This document shows positions 16,282 through 26,103 of a stretch of 64,000 nucleotides of DNA, piece after piece. The position numbers and the translations under genes were made by a program. The DNA is from Actinomadura graeca (GTDB lineage: Bacteria > Actinomycetota > Actinomycetes > Streptosporangiales > Streptosporangiaceae). The DNA is taken from positions 2,542,001 to 2,606,000 of the forward strand of contig NZ_CP059572.1 in assembly GCF_019175365.1 (NCBI RefSeq), given 5' to 3'. The notes under the pieces were generated by a model. The model was not told the DNA's origin. It saw nothing but the letters and a program-made list of their open reading frames with translations, and did not search any database. Within the stretch, counting starts at the first letter, position 1. Each line of letters opens with the position of its first letter.

Positions 16282-17898
16282 ATGCGAGCCGAGACCGACG
16301 ACCCCCTCGTCCAGGTGGCCCTGCCGACCGTCGCCGAGGTGCTCGATCTGCCCGCCGTGCGGGTCGGGCGCCCCGAGGTGCTCGCGGGGCGGGAGCACCT
16401 CGACCGGCCGGTGCGGTGGGTGCATGTCAGCGAGATCCCCGACATCGCCGGGCTGCTGCTCGGCGGCGAGCTGATCCTGTCCACCGGCATCGCCCTGCCC
16501 GACGGCGACGACCTGCGCCGCTACGCCGCCGAGCTGATCGAGGCGGGCGCGGCGGGGCTGGTGGTGGAGCTCGGCCGCCGGTTCCGGAGCCTGCCGCCGC
16601 CGCTCGTCACGGCGATGGAGCGGGGCGGGCTGCCGCTGGTGGCCCTGCACCGCGAGGTCCGGTACGTCAAGATCACCGAGGCGATCCACACGTGCATCGT
16701 CGAGCAGCAGTTCAACGCCCTGCGCGCGTCCGAGCAGGCGCACGAGACGTTCACGGCGCTCAGCGTCCGCGGTGCCTCGCCCGCGGAGATCGTCGACGCG
16801 GTCGCCGGGATGACCGGCTGCCCGGTGGTGTTCGAGGACCTCATGCACCGCGTGGTCGGCCACGCGGCGGCGGACATGCCGGTCGACGACCTGCTGCGCA
16901 ACTGGGAGGCGCGGTCCCGGATGGCCCGCGCGGACGCGCGGACGGCGGTCTGCGGGGCCGAGCGCTGGGCGGTCACGACCGTCGAGGCCCGCGGCGAGAC
17001 CTGGGGGCGCCTCGTCCTGCTGCCGTCCGGCGAGCCCACGGCGACCCAGCTGCTGATCCTCGAACGCGGCGCCACGGCCCTGACCCTGAACCGGCTGCTG
17101 GAGCGCAACCGCGAGACCCTGGAGCGCCAGGCGCACCGCTCCACGCTCTCGGAGATCATCGACGGCCGGTACTCCTCCGCGCCGGACATCGAGGCGCGCA
17201 CCGCCGCGCTCGGCGTCCCGATCGCGCAGTCCGCGCTGATCGCGGTGATCGTCCAGCCGGAGGGGGGTCCCGGCGGGGCCGCCGAGCCCGTCGCCGCCGC
17301 GGCCCGCGCCGCCGGCGCGGGCGCCCTGGTGGGGGCCCTGGACGACCGGCGCGTCGGCGCGCTGCTGGCGCTGGAGGACCCGGCCGAGCGTCCGCGCGTC
17401 CTGGAGCGGTTCGCCCGCGGCGTCCGCGAACGGCTCGGCCGTCCCGCCACCGTCGCGGCGGGGACCACGGCCCGGGAGGTGGCCGAGGTCCGGCGCTCGT
17501 TCTCCGAGGCCCACCAGATCGCGGACGCGGCGCCGCCGCCGCGCAACGCCCACCACCGGCCGTACTACGAGCTTCCCGACATCCAGCTACGCGGCCTGCT
17601 GTTCATCCTCGGCGACGACCCGAGGCTCCAGGCGTTCGTCGAACGCACCCTGGGGCCGCTGCTCGACCACGACAGCCGGCACGGCACCGGGCTGCTGGAC
17701 ACCCTCCGCGCCTACGTCGCGCACGGGGGCAACAAGTCGGAGGCGGCGGCCGCCGCCCATCTGTCCCGGCAGAGCCTCTACCAGCGTCTCGCGGCGATCG
17801 AGCGGGTCCTCGGGGTCGGCCTGGAGTCGGCGGACGTCCGCACGTCCCTGCACGCCGCCATCATGAGCCTCGACTCCACCGAGCCCTCGCGCCGCTGA
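16282..17898 (+). CDS. PucR-family transcriptional regulator
   Basis: A 538-residue regulator. The N-terminal PucR domain is visible in PTVAEVLDLPAVRVGRPEVL and WVHVSEIPDIAGLLLGGELILSTG (about residues 14-65), a degenerate GGDEF-like central region follows, and the C-terminal HTH is in LRAYVAHGGNKSEAAAAAHL and SRQSLYQRLAAIERVLG (about residues 470-515). PucR proteins control purine, amide or amino-acid catabolism in response to pathway metabolites. It is divergent from the membrane protein - amidohydrolase - amidase operon and most likely controls it through the inverted repeat at 16181-16228. The ATG at 16282 has a GGAAGGAG leader, so the longer open frame from 16159 is not used. Confidence 0.88.
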   Translation: MRAETDDPLVQVALPTVAEVLDLPAVRVGRPEVLAGREHLDRPVRWVHVSEIPDIAGLLLGGELILSTGIALPDGDDLRRYAAELIEAGAAGLVVELGRRFRSLPPPLVTAMERGGLPLVALHREVRYVKITEAIHTCIVEQQFNALRASEQAHETFTALSVRGASPAEIVDAVAGMTGCPVVFEDLMHRVVGHAAADMPVDDLLRNWEARSRMARADARTAVCGAERWAVTTVEARGETWGRLVLLPSGEPTATQLLILERGATALTLNRLLERNRETLERQAHRSTLSEIIDGRYSSAPDIEARTAALGVPIAQSALIAVIVQPEGGPGGAAEPVAAAARAAGAGALVGALDDRRVGALLALEDPAERPRVLERFARGVRERLGRPATVAAGTTAREVAEVRRSFSEAHQIADAAPPPRNAHHRPYYELPDIQLRGLLFILGDDPRLQAFVERTLGPLLDHDSRHGTGLLDTLRAYVAHGGNKSEAAAAAHLSRQSLYQRLAAIERVLGVGLESADVRTSLHAAIMSLDSTEPSRR

Positions 17899-17910
17899 CC
17901 CCTCCCCTCC

Positions 17911-18795
<885 letters not shown>

Positions 18796-19582
18796 GATCG
18801 GCCGGGCTCAGAGGGACCGCGGCCCGGGAGCCGGCCACCCGGGCACGCGGGAACCGCCGTCATCGGCGCCCTTGCCCGCGGCCGGCCGCGGCGGGGCGGC
18901 CCGCGGCGGCTCGGCGGGCTGCAAGGTGGGCATGGCTACGCAGGTGAGCGCGCTGTTCAATGTGTCGTCTCCGAAACGGGGGTCCAAAGTTCGACCGGGG
19001 CTTTGTTCGGTTCTTCGTGTCGCCACCGTCGATTGGCGGTGAACGAGCGGCGGCTTGTGAGCATCATGACCCATGGGATCCGGACTGTACGGACGTTCGG
19101 CCCGACTCGTCGCCGTATGTGCAAAACAGAACACCGTCCGGGATTTGAACTCCGCCAAGCGGGTTCGGACGTCGTCCCGCCGCCACTGTTCCCTCACCTC
19201 GGGAACCGTTCACTTTTGTTCTGTCGGCGGGGGCCCGTCGATTCCCGCGATAATCCGGAGGCGAACCGGAGAGAACTACCGCGTCATATGACACATTCGC
19301 GGCATATTTCTCCTATGGGTTGGTCCACCGACCGGGCGACCCTGACCACGCAGGCGGGTCGGCGGCGGTAGCCCTGTTTGGCGGCAGGGCGCCGTCGGCC
19401 CGCCGCGTGCCTCCGGATACTTCGGACGCCGCCGGGCGGATGGCCTGAACTGTTCACGCACGGCCACGATCCGACTTTTCTGGCCGGGTTCGTTCCGCCG
19501 CCCAGGGCACCTCGCCCCGTAATCGGATGATGACTACAGGTACTCGCCCCTGGTACCGCCCCCCGCACGCAGGGAGTCATCG
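18796..19582. other. Gene-poor intergenic stretch
   Basis: About 790 bp in which I find no convincing gene: open frames are short, lack ribosome sites and lack the strong third-position GC bias of the surroundings. Base composition is lower in GC around 18950-19350, as expected for promoter-bearing DNA. Small inverted repeats occur, for example GGTAC ... GTACC near 19540-19555. A tRNA T-arm-like string is discussed among the rejected items. Confidence 0.6.
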
Positions 19583-20164
19583 ATGCACGCGCCACCCGGA
19601 ACGTCCCCGCGCGCGTCCCCGCCCCACGGCCCGCGCTCGGCCGACGAGATCGTCATGGCGACGGCGCTGACCGTCCAGTGGATGCTCTTCACCGGACGCG
19701 GGCTGGCCCACCCGTACCCCACCGGCCGCGTCCCGCTCCTGCACGACCTCCCGGCTGACGCGCTCATCGACTTCTGGGCCGACGACCACCTCCGCCCACC
19801 GGCGCGGACGAGCAGAGCTCCTTCTCCCCCGGCGTCCCCAACCCGTCCCGCGCACCCGCCGGAACCCCGCCCCACCCGATGCCCGCCGACGCCGCCACCT
19901 CCCACCACACCCTCTTTGCCCGCCACGCCCACCACACCCGCTTTGCCCGCCACGCCCACTACGCCCACCTTGCCCGCCGCGGCCCGGCAGTCCACCGGCG
20001 CCTGCGCGGCCTCCTCCACCGCCGCGTCCTCCGCACGCCCCTCGCCGCCACGGCCGCCCTATCGGACGCCGGCCCCGCGTCCGCCCGCGGGTGGGGTGCC
20101 GGCCCGCGCCCCGGCCGGCACCCCGTGCGGGGGTCAGGTGCGGAACGGCCCGGTCACCTCGTAG
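19583..20164 (+). CDS. Proline-rich hypothetical protein, reading frame doubtful downstream
   Basis: A 193-codon frame with a GGGAG ribosome site 8 bp before the ATG. The first 70 or so residues (ADEIVMATALTVQWMLFTGR, LPADALIDFWADDHLRP) have the strong GC3 bias of real genes. After about 19800 the same frame becomes a Pro/Thr/Ala repeat (ATPTTPALP-like units) with weaker GC3, while the frame shifted by one base shows very strong GC3. The end of the frame also runs through the PhoX terminator hairpin. A real short gene beginning here, frameshifted or ending before 20093, seems most likely. Function unknown. Confidence 0.4.
   Translation: MHAPPGTSPRASPPHGPRSADEIVMATALTVQWMLFTGRGLAHPYPTGRVPLLHDLPADALIDFWADDHLRPPARTSRAPSPPASPTRPAHPPEPRPTRCPPTPPPPTTPSLPATPTTPALPATPTTPTLPAAARQSTGACAASSTAASSARPSPPRPPYRTPAPRPPAGGVPARAPAGTPCGGQVRNGPVTS
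20093..20124 (-). terminator. Strong hairpin downstream of phoX-like gene
   Basis: Perfect 12-bp stem GGGGTGCCGGCC (20093-20104) / GGCCGGCACCCC (20113-20124) with an 8-nt loop, beginning 9 bp beyond the stop codon of the minus-strand PhoX gene. Position and stability fit an intrinsic terminator without a U tract. Confidence 0.8.
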
Positions 20165-21297
20165 GTGATGCCGCCGGAGGACGACCCGCTGGTGCCGCGC
20201 TGGGAGGAGAAGTACAGCCGGTTCCCCGCGGGGTTGAACGCCGGGCCGCACAGCTCCGAGGAGCTCTGCCCGTTGACGCGGAGGAACACCGAGATCCTGT
20301 CGTCCGGGGTGATCATGCAGATCTCCATGTTGCCGCCGTCCTCGGCCACGTACAGGTCGCCGGAGGCGGAGCCGGTGATGTTGTCCACGCCGGTCAGCGG
20401 CGCCGGGCCGGGGCTGACGAGGTCGTCGTCGTAGGCGAGCGCGTAGGTGCCCGCGGCGAGGTCGACCTGCCACACCCGGTTGTCGCCCTTGGTGGTGAAC
20501 CAGACGGTGTCGTCGGCGTAGTGGCAGCCCTCCCCGCCGTTGAAGACCTTCATCCCCGGGACCTGTTTGCGGGTCGCCTTGGGCGAGCCGTCGGGGTCGG
20601 GCACGGTTCCCCAGGTGAAGGACCCGGACGTGCCGGTGCCCGCCTTGAGCACCTGGAGCGTCCCGGACGACAGGTTGCCCCAGGTGGTGGGGACGAAGCA
20701 GTAGAACCCGCCGTCGGTCTTGTCCTCGGTGAGGTAGACGACCTGGCGGACGGGGTCGGCCGCCGCGGCCTCGTGGTTGAACCGGCCCATCGCGTCCCGG
20801 CGGGTCGCCGCGCCGCCCCACGGACTGGTCTCCCACACGTAGCCGGTGTCGACCTCCTCGCACGACAGCCAGGTGTTCCACGGCGTCGCGCCGCCCGCGC
20901 AGTTGCGGTTGGTCCCCGACAGGATCGAGTACGCCGAGGTGATGGTGGCGCCCGACCCGAAGCGCAGCGCCGAGGCGCCGCCGCCGCCGGATCCGACCTC
21001 GGCGTTGGACACGTAGATCCACCCCGTGCCGTCGGCGAAGCACGCGCCCCCGTCCGGGGCGTCGTGCCAGGTGTGGGTCGTCCCGGGCACCGTCTGGCCG
21101 GACCGGGCGACGACCCGGCCGGTGAACCCGGCGGGCAGCTGGATGCCGTTGGCGTCGGCGGGCTGGAGCGCCCCGTACGGCGGGGCCGGGTCGAGCTGGG
21201 CCGGTGCGGCGAGCGCGGCCTCGCGCCACAGGCTTCCGGAGAAGGCGACGGTGCCTGCGCCGATCACCGAGGCGCGGAGGAAAGTACGGCGTTCCAC
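20134..21297 (-). CDS. PhoX-family phosphatase-like protein, Tat-exported
   Basis: About 387 residues. The N-terminus VERRTFLRASVIGAGTVAF is a twin-arginine signal, so it is exported folded. The mature part matches the PhoX (DUF839) beta-propeller family: ARSGQTVPGT, DGGACFADGTGWIYVSNAE, WNTWLSCEEVDTGYVWE, GRFNHEAAAADPV, VYLTEDKTDGGFYCFVP, GEGCHYADDTVWFTTKGDN, DNITGSASGDLYVAEDGGN, CGPAFNPAGNRLYFSSQR. Family members are calcium/iron-dependent phosphatases releasing phosphate from phosphoesters. The GTG at 21297 with an AGAGAGG leader puts the twin arginines at residues 3-4; an ATG at 21348 is possible but gives an unusually long n-region. A candidate PHO-box lies about 95 bp upstream. Confidence 0.85.
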   Translation of the reverse strand: MERRTFLRASVIGAGTVAFSGSLWREAALAAPAQLDPAPPYGALQPADANGIQLPAGFTGRVVARSGQTVPGTTHTWHDAPDGGACFADGTGWIYVSNAEVGSGGGGASALRFGSGATITSAYSILSGTNRNCAGGATPWNTWLSCEEVDTGYVWETSPWGGAATRRDAMGRFNHEAAAADPVRQVVYLTEDKTDGGFYCFVPTTWGNLSSGTLQVLKAGTGTSGSFTWGTVPDPDGSPKATRKQVPGMKVFNGGEGCHYADDTVWFTTKGDNRVWQVDLAAGTYALAYDDDLVSPGPAPLTGVDNITGSASGDLYVAEDGGNMEICMITPDDRISVFLRVNGQSSSELCGPAFNPAGNRLYFSSQRGTSGSSSGGITYEVTGPFRT

Positions 21298-21392
21298 GGG
21301 CGAACCTCTCTGAGCTGGGCTGGAACTCGGAGGAGTGATGGCCGTCACAACCGATGTAAAAGCTAGGTAGAGAGCCGGACAGTCAGCGGTAA

Positions 21393-21414
21393 GGGATCTG
21401 AACGGGGAATGAGA
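21393..21414 (-). promoter_or_regulatory. Possible PHO-box upstream of the PhoX gene
   Basis: On the minus strand two contiguous 11-nt units, TCTCATTCCCC and GTTCAGATCCC, carry TCA at the same phase and end in CCC. This resembles the 11-nt direct-repeat units of actinomycete PhoP sites (GKTCAYYYRSG type) but only loosely. It is about 95 bp before the start codon of a likely phosphate-starvation gene. Confidence 0.3.
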
Positions 21415-21511
21415 AGCTGATTACTTACCGTCAATAATGACTGGTCCGGTCTCACCCGGAAAGAAGACGCGCGGCGACGGCGCACACGCCATGGTCCGTT
21501 TTATCGGAGCA

Positions 21512-22168
21512 TTAGTGGGCGATGGCGAAGCCCATGGACACGGCGGCGGAGATCACGATCTGGCCGGGGGCGAAGTCCTCTTCCATGCCGCCGTGGACCC
21601 CGCCGTGCCCGTGGGCCCTGAGCCGCTCGGGGTCGACGTCCTCGATGTGCAGCACCCGGCCGAGCCTGACCCCGGCCGCGTCTGCGTACAGCGCCGCCTT
21701 CGCGCGCGCCGCGCCCACGGCGTCGCGGCGGGCCTGGGCGCGCAGGGCGCGTTTGGCCCGCACGTCGAACTCGATGCCGTTGATCTGGTCGACACCGGCG
21801 TCGACGACCTCGATCAGCAGCTGCTGGAGGGTGCCGATCGACGTGGTCTCGATCTCGTAGTCCGCCTCGCAGGCGAACCCGTCCTTCTTCCGGACGTTGC
21901 CGGCCGGGTCGTAGTCGTAGTGCGTGGCGAGCTTGAGACGGGACGGCGACACGCCCTCCACCGGGACCCGGTGGGCGCGGAGCACCGCCCGGAAGCCGGC
22001 GATCAGCCGCCGCGCCGACTGGAACGCCTCGGCGGGCGCCTCCTCGACGCTGGCCAGCCGCACCATCACCCGCGCGACGTCGGGTTCGGCCGCCACGGTC
22101 GCCGCCCCGAACGTCGCGATGCCCCACGGCTCGGAGATCTTCGGATCGTGCAGCAACGCGGCCTCCAT
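21512..22168 (-). CDS. SIMPL-domain (DUF541) protein
   Basis: A 218-residue SIMPL/DUF541 protein: GIATFGAATVAAEPDVARVMVRL at the start, then SPSRLKLATHYDYD, ADYEIETTSIGTLQQLL, GVDQINGIEFDVR, ARRDAVGAARAKAALYADAAG and a C-terminal VISAAVSMGFAI strand. Unlike many family members it has no signal peptide, so it is probably cytoplasmic. The family is named from a protein that interacts with mouse pelle-like kinase; the bacterial function is poorly known and has been linked to oxidative stress. It stands alone, same strand as phoX and the ABC operon, with gaps too large for certain cotranscription. Confidence 0.85.
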   Translation of the reverse strand: MEAALLHDPKISEPWGIATFGAATVAAEPDVARVMVRLASVEEAPAEAFQSARRLIAGFRAVLRAHRVPVEGVSPSRLKLATHYDYDPAGNVRKKDGFACEADYEIETTSIGTLQQLLIEVVDAGVDQINGIEFDVRAKRALRAQARRDAVGAARAKAALYADAAGVRLGRVLHIEDVDPERLRAHGHGGVHGGMEEDFAPGQIVISAAVSMGFAIAH

Positions 22169-22257
22169 CGGCTGACCCCGGAATGAAGATCATATAGCCG
22201 CGGAGGCGGGCCGCAGGTGGCCCGATGAGGCCGCGTGCGGACGTCCGCCGTACAAGC

Positions 22258-22304
22258 GGGAGTGCCCCCGCCCCCCCTTCCCCGGCAGGCACGGGGGCAC
22301 TCCC
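22258..22304 (-). terminator. Terminator hairpin of the MacAB-like operon
   Basis: Perfect 13-bp stem GGGAGTGCCCCCG (22258-22270) / CGGGGGCACTCCC (22292-22304), 21-nt loop, beginning 3 bp beyond the permease stop codon at 22308. It is the clearest terminator in the window. Confidence 0.85.
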
Positions 22305-22307
22305 GGG

Positions 22308-23497
22308 TCAGGTGGTGGCGAGCGCCTCGGTGGGGGTGAGGCGGGACGCGCGCCGAGCGGGGTACAGGCCGGCGACGGCGCCGATGAGGACGGCCGCCAG
22401 CGCGCCGCCCGCGATGGCCTGCCCGGGCAGGACGAGCGGCCAGCCCCGGTACCCGGCGTAGCCGAGGCAGACCACGAGCCCGACGACGACCCCGGTGGCC
22501 CCGCCGAGCGCCGACAGCGACACCGACTCGGTGAGGAACTGCAGCCGGATCTGCCCGCGGGTCGCGCCCAGCGACCGGCGCAGCCCGATCTCCTGGCGGC
22601 GCTCCAGCACCGAGATCACCATGATGTTGGCGATGCCGACGCCGCCGGCGAGCAGCGCCACCGCCCCGAGCCCGAAGAACAGCGCGTTGAACGCGCGGTT
22701 GGCGGCGGCCTCGGCGGTGAGGACGTCCGACGGGCGGCTGATCTCCATCTCGTCGGGGTGCTGCGGGTTGACGGTGTTGGCCAGCACGTCCCGCACCGAG
22801 TTCACGGTCGCGTCGGTGGACCGCTCGTACAGGGTGGTGACGTGCCCGTCGAACCCGAGTCCCATCGCGTAGTGCCAGCCGATGAACGCCGACCGGTCGA
22901 GGTCGGGGGACAGCTTGAGCGTGTTGAGGATCCCGGTCACCATGAACCAGCGGCCCGCGATGTAGACGTGCCGTCCGGCGCGGTCGACGCCGAGCCGCTC
23001 GGCGGCGACGGAGCCGAGCACCACCGACGGGTACCGGCTGGTGGCCTCGTTGAGGAACGCGCCGGAGCGCACCGTCCCGCCGAGGGGTCGGAGCAGGTTG
23101 GTCCGGGCGGCCTGGACGGCGATGCCGCCGGTCGTGGCCGAGGAGATCTTGTCGGTGCGGCGGACGCTGGCCTCGGGCACCAGGCCGATCGCCGACACGC
23201 CCGTCACCCCGGGGATCCGGGTGACGCGGCCCTCCGCGCCCTCGGGCAGGTGGGAGCTCTTCCCGACGAGGGACGTCCCGGGCGTGACGGTGAGCATGTT
23301 CGTGCCGAGCTCGTCGATCTCGGCCATCAGCCCGGCCTTGCTGACGGTGCTGATGCCCACCAGCCCGACCATGGCGGCGACGCCGATGGCGATGCCGAGC
23401 GCGGACAGCACGGCCCGCAGCGGGCGGCCGCGCAGCCCGTCCAGGCCGACCACGGCGAGGTCGCCCGCGCGGAGGCGGGCCGGTTCCGGTAGCGCGA

Positions 23498-23501
<4 letters not shown>
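22308..23501 (-). CDS. MacB/FtsX-type ABC transporter permease
   Basis: A 397-residue permease with the MacB-like layout: a TM helix near residues 25-55 ([20 protein letters not shown]), a large extracytoplasmic domain (about 60-270), and three C-terminal helices ([54 protein letters not shown]). [19 protein letters not shown] is the conserved cytoplasmic loop that contacts the ATPase. It works with the ATPase and adaptor just upstream, with which it overlaps by 4 bp (ATGA). MacB-type systems export peptides, macrolides or lipids by a mechanotransmission mechanism. Confidence 0.9.
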
Positions 23502-24198
<697 letters not shown>

Positions 24199-24202
<4 letters not shown>

Positions 24203-25326
24203 GACTTCGGCACCTGCACCTTCGCGCCCGCCGTGAGGTCGCCGGACACCTCGACGTTGTCGCCGTCGAAGATGCCGAGCTTGACCGGCACCTCGCGGAC
24301 GTTCCCGGAGGCGTCCACCACCGCCACCGCGTACTTGTTGTCCGCGTGCGCCAGCAGCGCGTTGATCGGGACGGTCAGCACGTTCTTGTGCTCGGTGCTG
24401 GAGAACCCGACGGTCGCGGGCGCGCCGTCGAGGCCGCCGGCGCCGCCCTTGTCGTCCAGGGTGACGTAGACGGGGATCGTCGCGGTCTCGGTGCCCTGCC
24501 CGGCCTGCGACTGGGAGTTGGTGGACCCGGCGGTGGCGACCGAGCCGATCGAGGAGACGCGCCCGGTGGTGGTCTTGCCGCCCGGCAGGGTGACCCGCGC
24601 CTTGGCGCCCTTCCTGACGATCTCCTGCTGGCTGACCGGCAGGTTCACGGTGATCAGCCGGCGGGTGCTGCTGGCGGTGTAGAGGGCGCCGCGGGCGCTG
24701 CCGCCGAGGAGCACCTGGAGCTTGGTCACCCGGATCGCGCCCGGCTGGACGACCACGTCGTCGGCCTTGACCACGCCGGTCTCGGAGAGCCCGAGGTCGT
24801 CCTGCCAGTCGATCACCGCCTGCTCGGTCGCCCACGTGAACGAGCGGTCCACGGTCATGTCGTCGCCGTAGCCGAGCGCGTCGAGGTTGCGTTCCAGCTC
24901 CAGCACGTCGTAGCCCTTGGTCCCCTGCTCCATGTCGCGCCAGAACGGCGTCCTCCCGTACAGCAGCGGGACGCGGTGGCCGTCCACGCCGTACGCCCGC
25001 TTTCCGCGTTCGATCACGTCTCCGGCCTTCGGCACCCACGTGACCCGCCCCTTGCCGCCCGCCAGCACCGTGTAGCTCTCGGCGTAGCCGAGGGTGCCGT
25101 CCACGTCGGTGGTGTTGGTCACGTCGGCGCGGACCACCGCCACGGTCGGCAGCGTCGAGGTCTTGCCCGACGCGGAGCCGCCGCCGTCCCGGAGCGCCAG
25201 TGCCGCGCCGACCGAGCCGACCGCGAGGACGGCGGCCCCGCCGAGCAGGACCTGGACCCGCCGCCTTCGCAGCAGGGGCGCCCGCGGCCCGTCCCGGACG
25301 GGCTGGTCGATGTCAGAGTCCAGCAT
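24199..25326 (-). CDS. Efflux adaptor with peptidoglycan-binding-like domain (MacA/HlyD-like)
   Basis: A 375-residue membrane-anchored adaptor. Basic N-terminus, one TM helix at about residues 24-45 ([20 protein letters not shown]), a barrel-sandwich half ([20 protein letters not shown]), an inserted peptidoglycan-binding-type domain ([38 protein letters not shown], about residues 130-180) and a C-terminal membrane-fusion-protein part ([45 protein letters not shown]). This build is common in Gram-positive MacAB-like systems. The ATG at 25326 has a GGAGGAC leader. First gene of the operon and divergent from the two-component system at 25450. Confidence 0.85.
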
Positions 25327-25338
25327 GGTCGTCCTCCG

Positions 25339-25357
25339 GTCATTCCGTGAGAATGAC
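25339..25357. promoter_or_regulatory. Inverted repeat between efflux operon and two-component system
   Basis: Perfect 7-bp arms GTCATTC (25339-25345) and GAATGAC (25351-25357) around CGTGA, 13 bp upstream of the adaptor start codon in a 123-bp divergent region. It could be the site of the response regulator encoded at 25450, although OmpR-type regulators more often bind direct repeats. Confidence 0.4.
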
Positions 25358-25449
25358 TTCATGGCGATCAGCGTGGACGGCGGCCGGTTTCCCGGCGGTG
25401 ACCGCATGTGTTAACCGCGCCCTTATCGTGGATCTGCGGCAATGAAGGC

Positions 25450-26103
25450 ATGCGGATTCTGGTGGCCGAAGATGAGCGTTTCCTCGCCGACCTGGTGGCC
25501 GAGGGGCTGCGCGAGCAGGCGATGGCCGTCGACGTGGCCTACGACGGCGCCGCGGCGCTGGAGCGCCTGGCCGTCAACGAGTACCACGTCCTCGTCCTGG
25601 ACCGTGACCTGCCGCTCGTGCACGGCGACGAGATCTGCCGGGAGCTGTCGCAGCGCGGGGACCAGGTGCGCATCCTGATGCTGACGGCGTCGGGCGCGGT
25701 CCACGAGCGGGTGTCCGGGCTCAACCTGGGCGCGGACGACTACCTGGCCAAGCCCTTCGCGTTCGACGAGCTGGTGGCGCGGATCCGGGCGCTGGCCCGG
25801 CGGGCGGGGCCGCCGCTGCCACCGGTGCTGGAATGCGCCGGGATCACCCTGGACACCGCGCGGCGCCAGGCCCACCGCGACGGCCGCTACCTGCCGCTGT
25901 CCCGCAAGGAGTACGCGGTGCTGGAGGTGCTGATGCAGGCCAGGGGCTCGGTCGTCAGCACCGAGGAGCTCCTGGAACGGGCCTGGGACGAGCACACCGA
26001 CCCATTCACCACCGTGGTCAAGGTGACGATGAGCAAGCTGCGGGCCAAGCTCGGCGACCCGCCCGTCATCGCGACCGTCCCAGGAAGCGGGTACAGATTA
26101 TGA
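25450..26103 (+). CDS. OmpR-family response regulator
   Basis: A 217-residue regulator. The receiver domain (about 1-115) shows the acidic pair in VAEDERFL, the phosphoacceptor Asp in LVLDRDLP (about residue 51), Thr in LMLTASG and Lys in LAKPF. The C-terminal winged helix (about 125-217) has LPLSRKEYAVLEVLM, VVSTEELLERAWDEH, VKVTMSKLRAKLG and ends VPGSGYRL. Its stop codon overlaps the histidine kinase start (ATGA). Divergent orientation to the MacAB-like operon suggests that it controls efflux in response to the compound sensed. Only a weak GAAGG precedes the ATG. Confidence 0.93.
   Translation: MRILVAEDERFLADLVAEGLREQAMAVDVAYDGAAALERLAVNEYHVLVLDRDLPLVHGDEICRELSQRGDQVRILMLTASGAVHERVSGLNLGADDYLAKPFAFDELVARIRALARRAGPPLPPVLECAGITLDTARRQAHRDGRYLPLSRKEYAVLEVLMQARGSVVSTEELLERAWDEHTDPFTTVVKVTMSKLRAKLGDPPVIATVPGSGYRL

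Noticed and set aside
19130..19170. tRNA T-arm-like string (GTTCAAATCCCGG on the minus strand)
   Set aside because: The five bases before the loop do not pair with those after it, and no acceptor or anticodon arm can be built around it.
19534..20019. Minus-strand frame with Gly/Val repeats (VVGVAGK-type)
   Set aside because: It is the reverse reading of the 24-bp repeats of the + strand region, has poor codon bias and no ribosome site.
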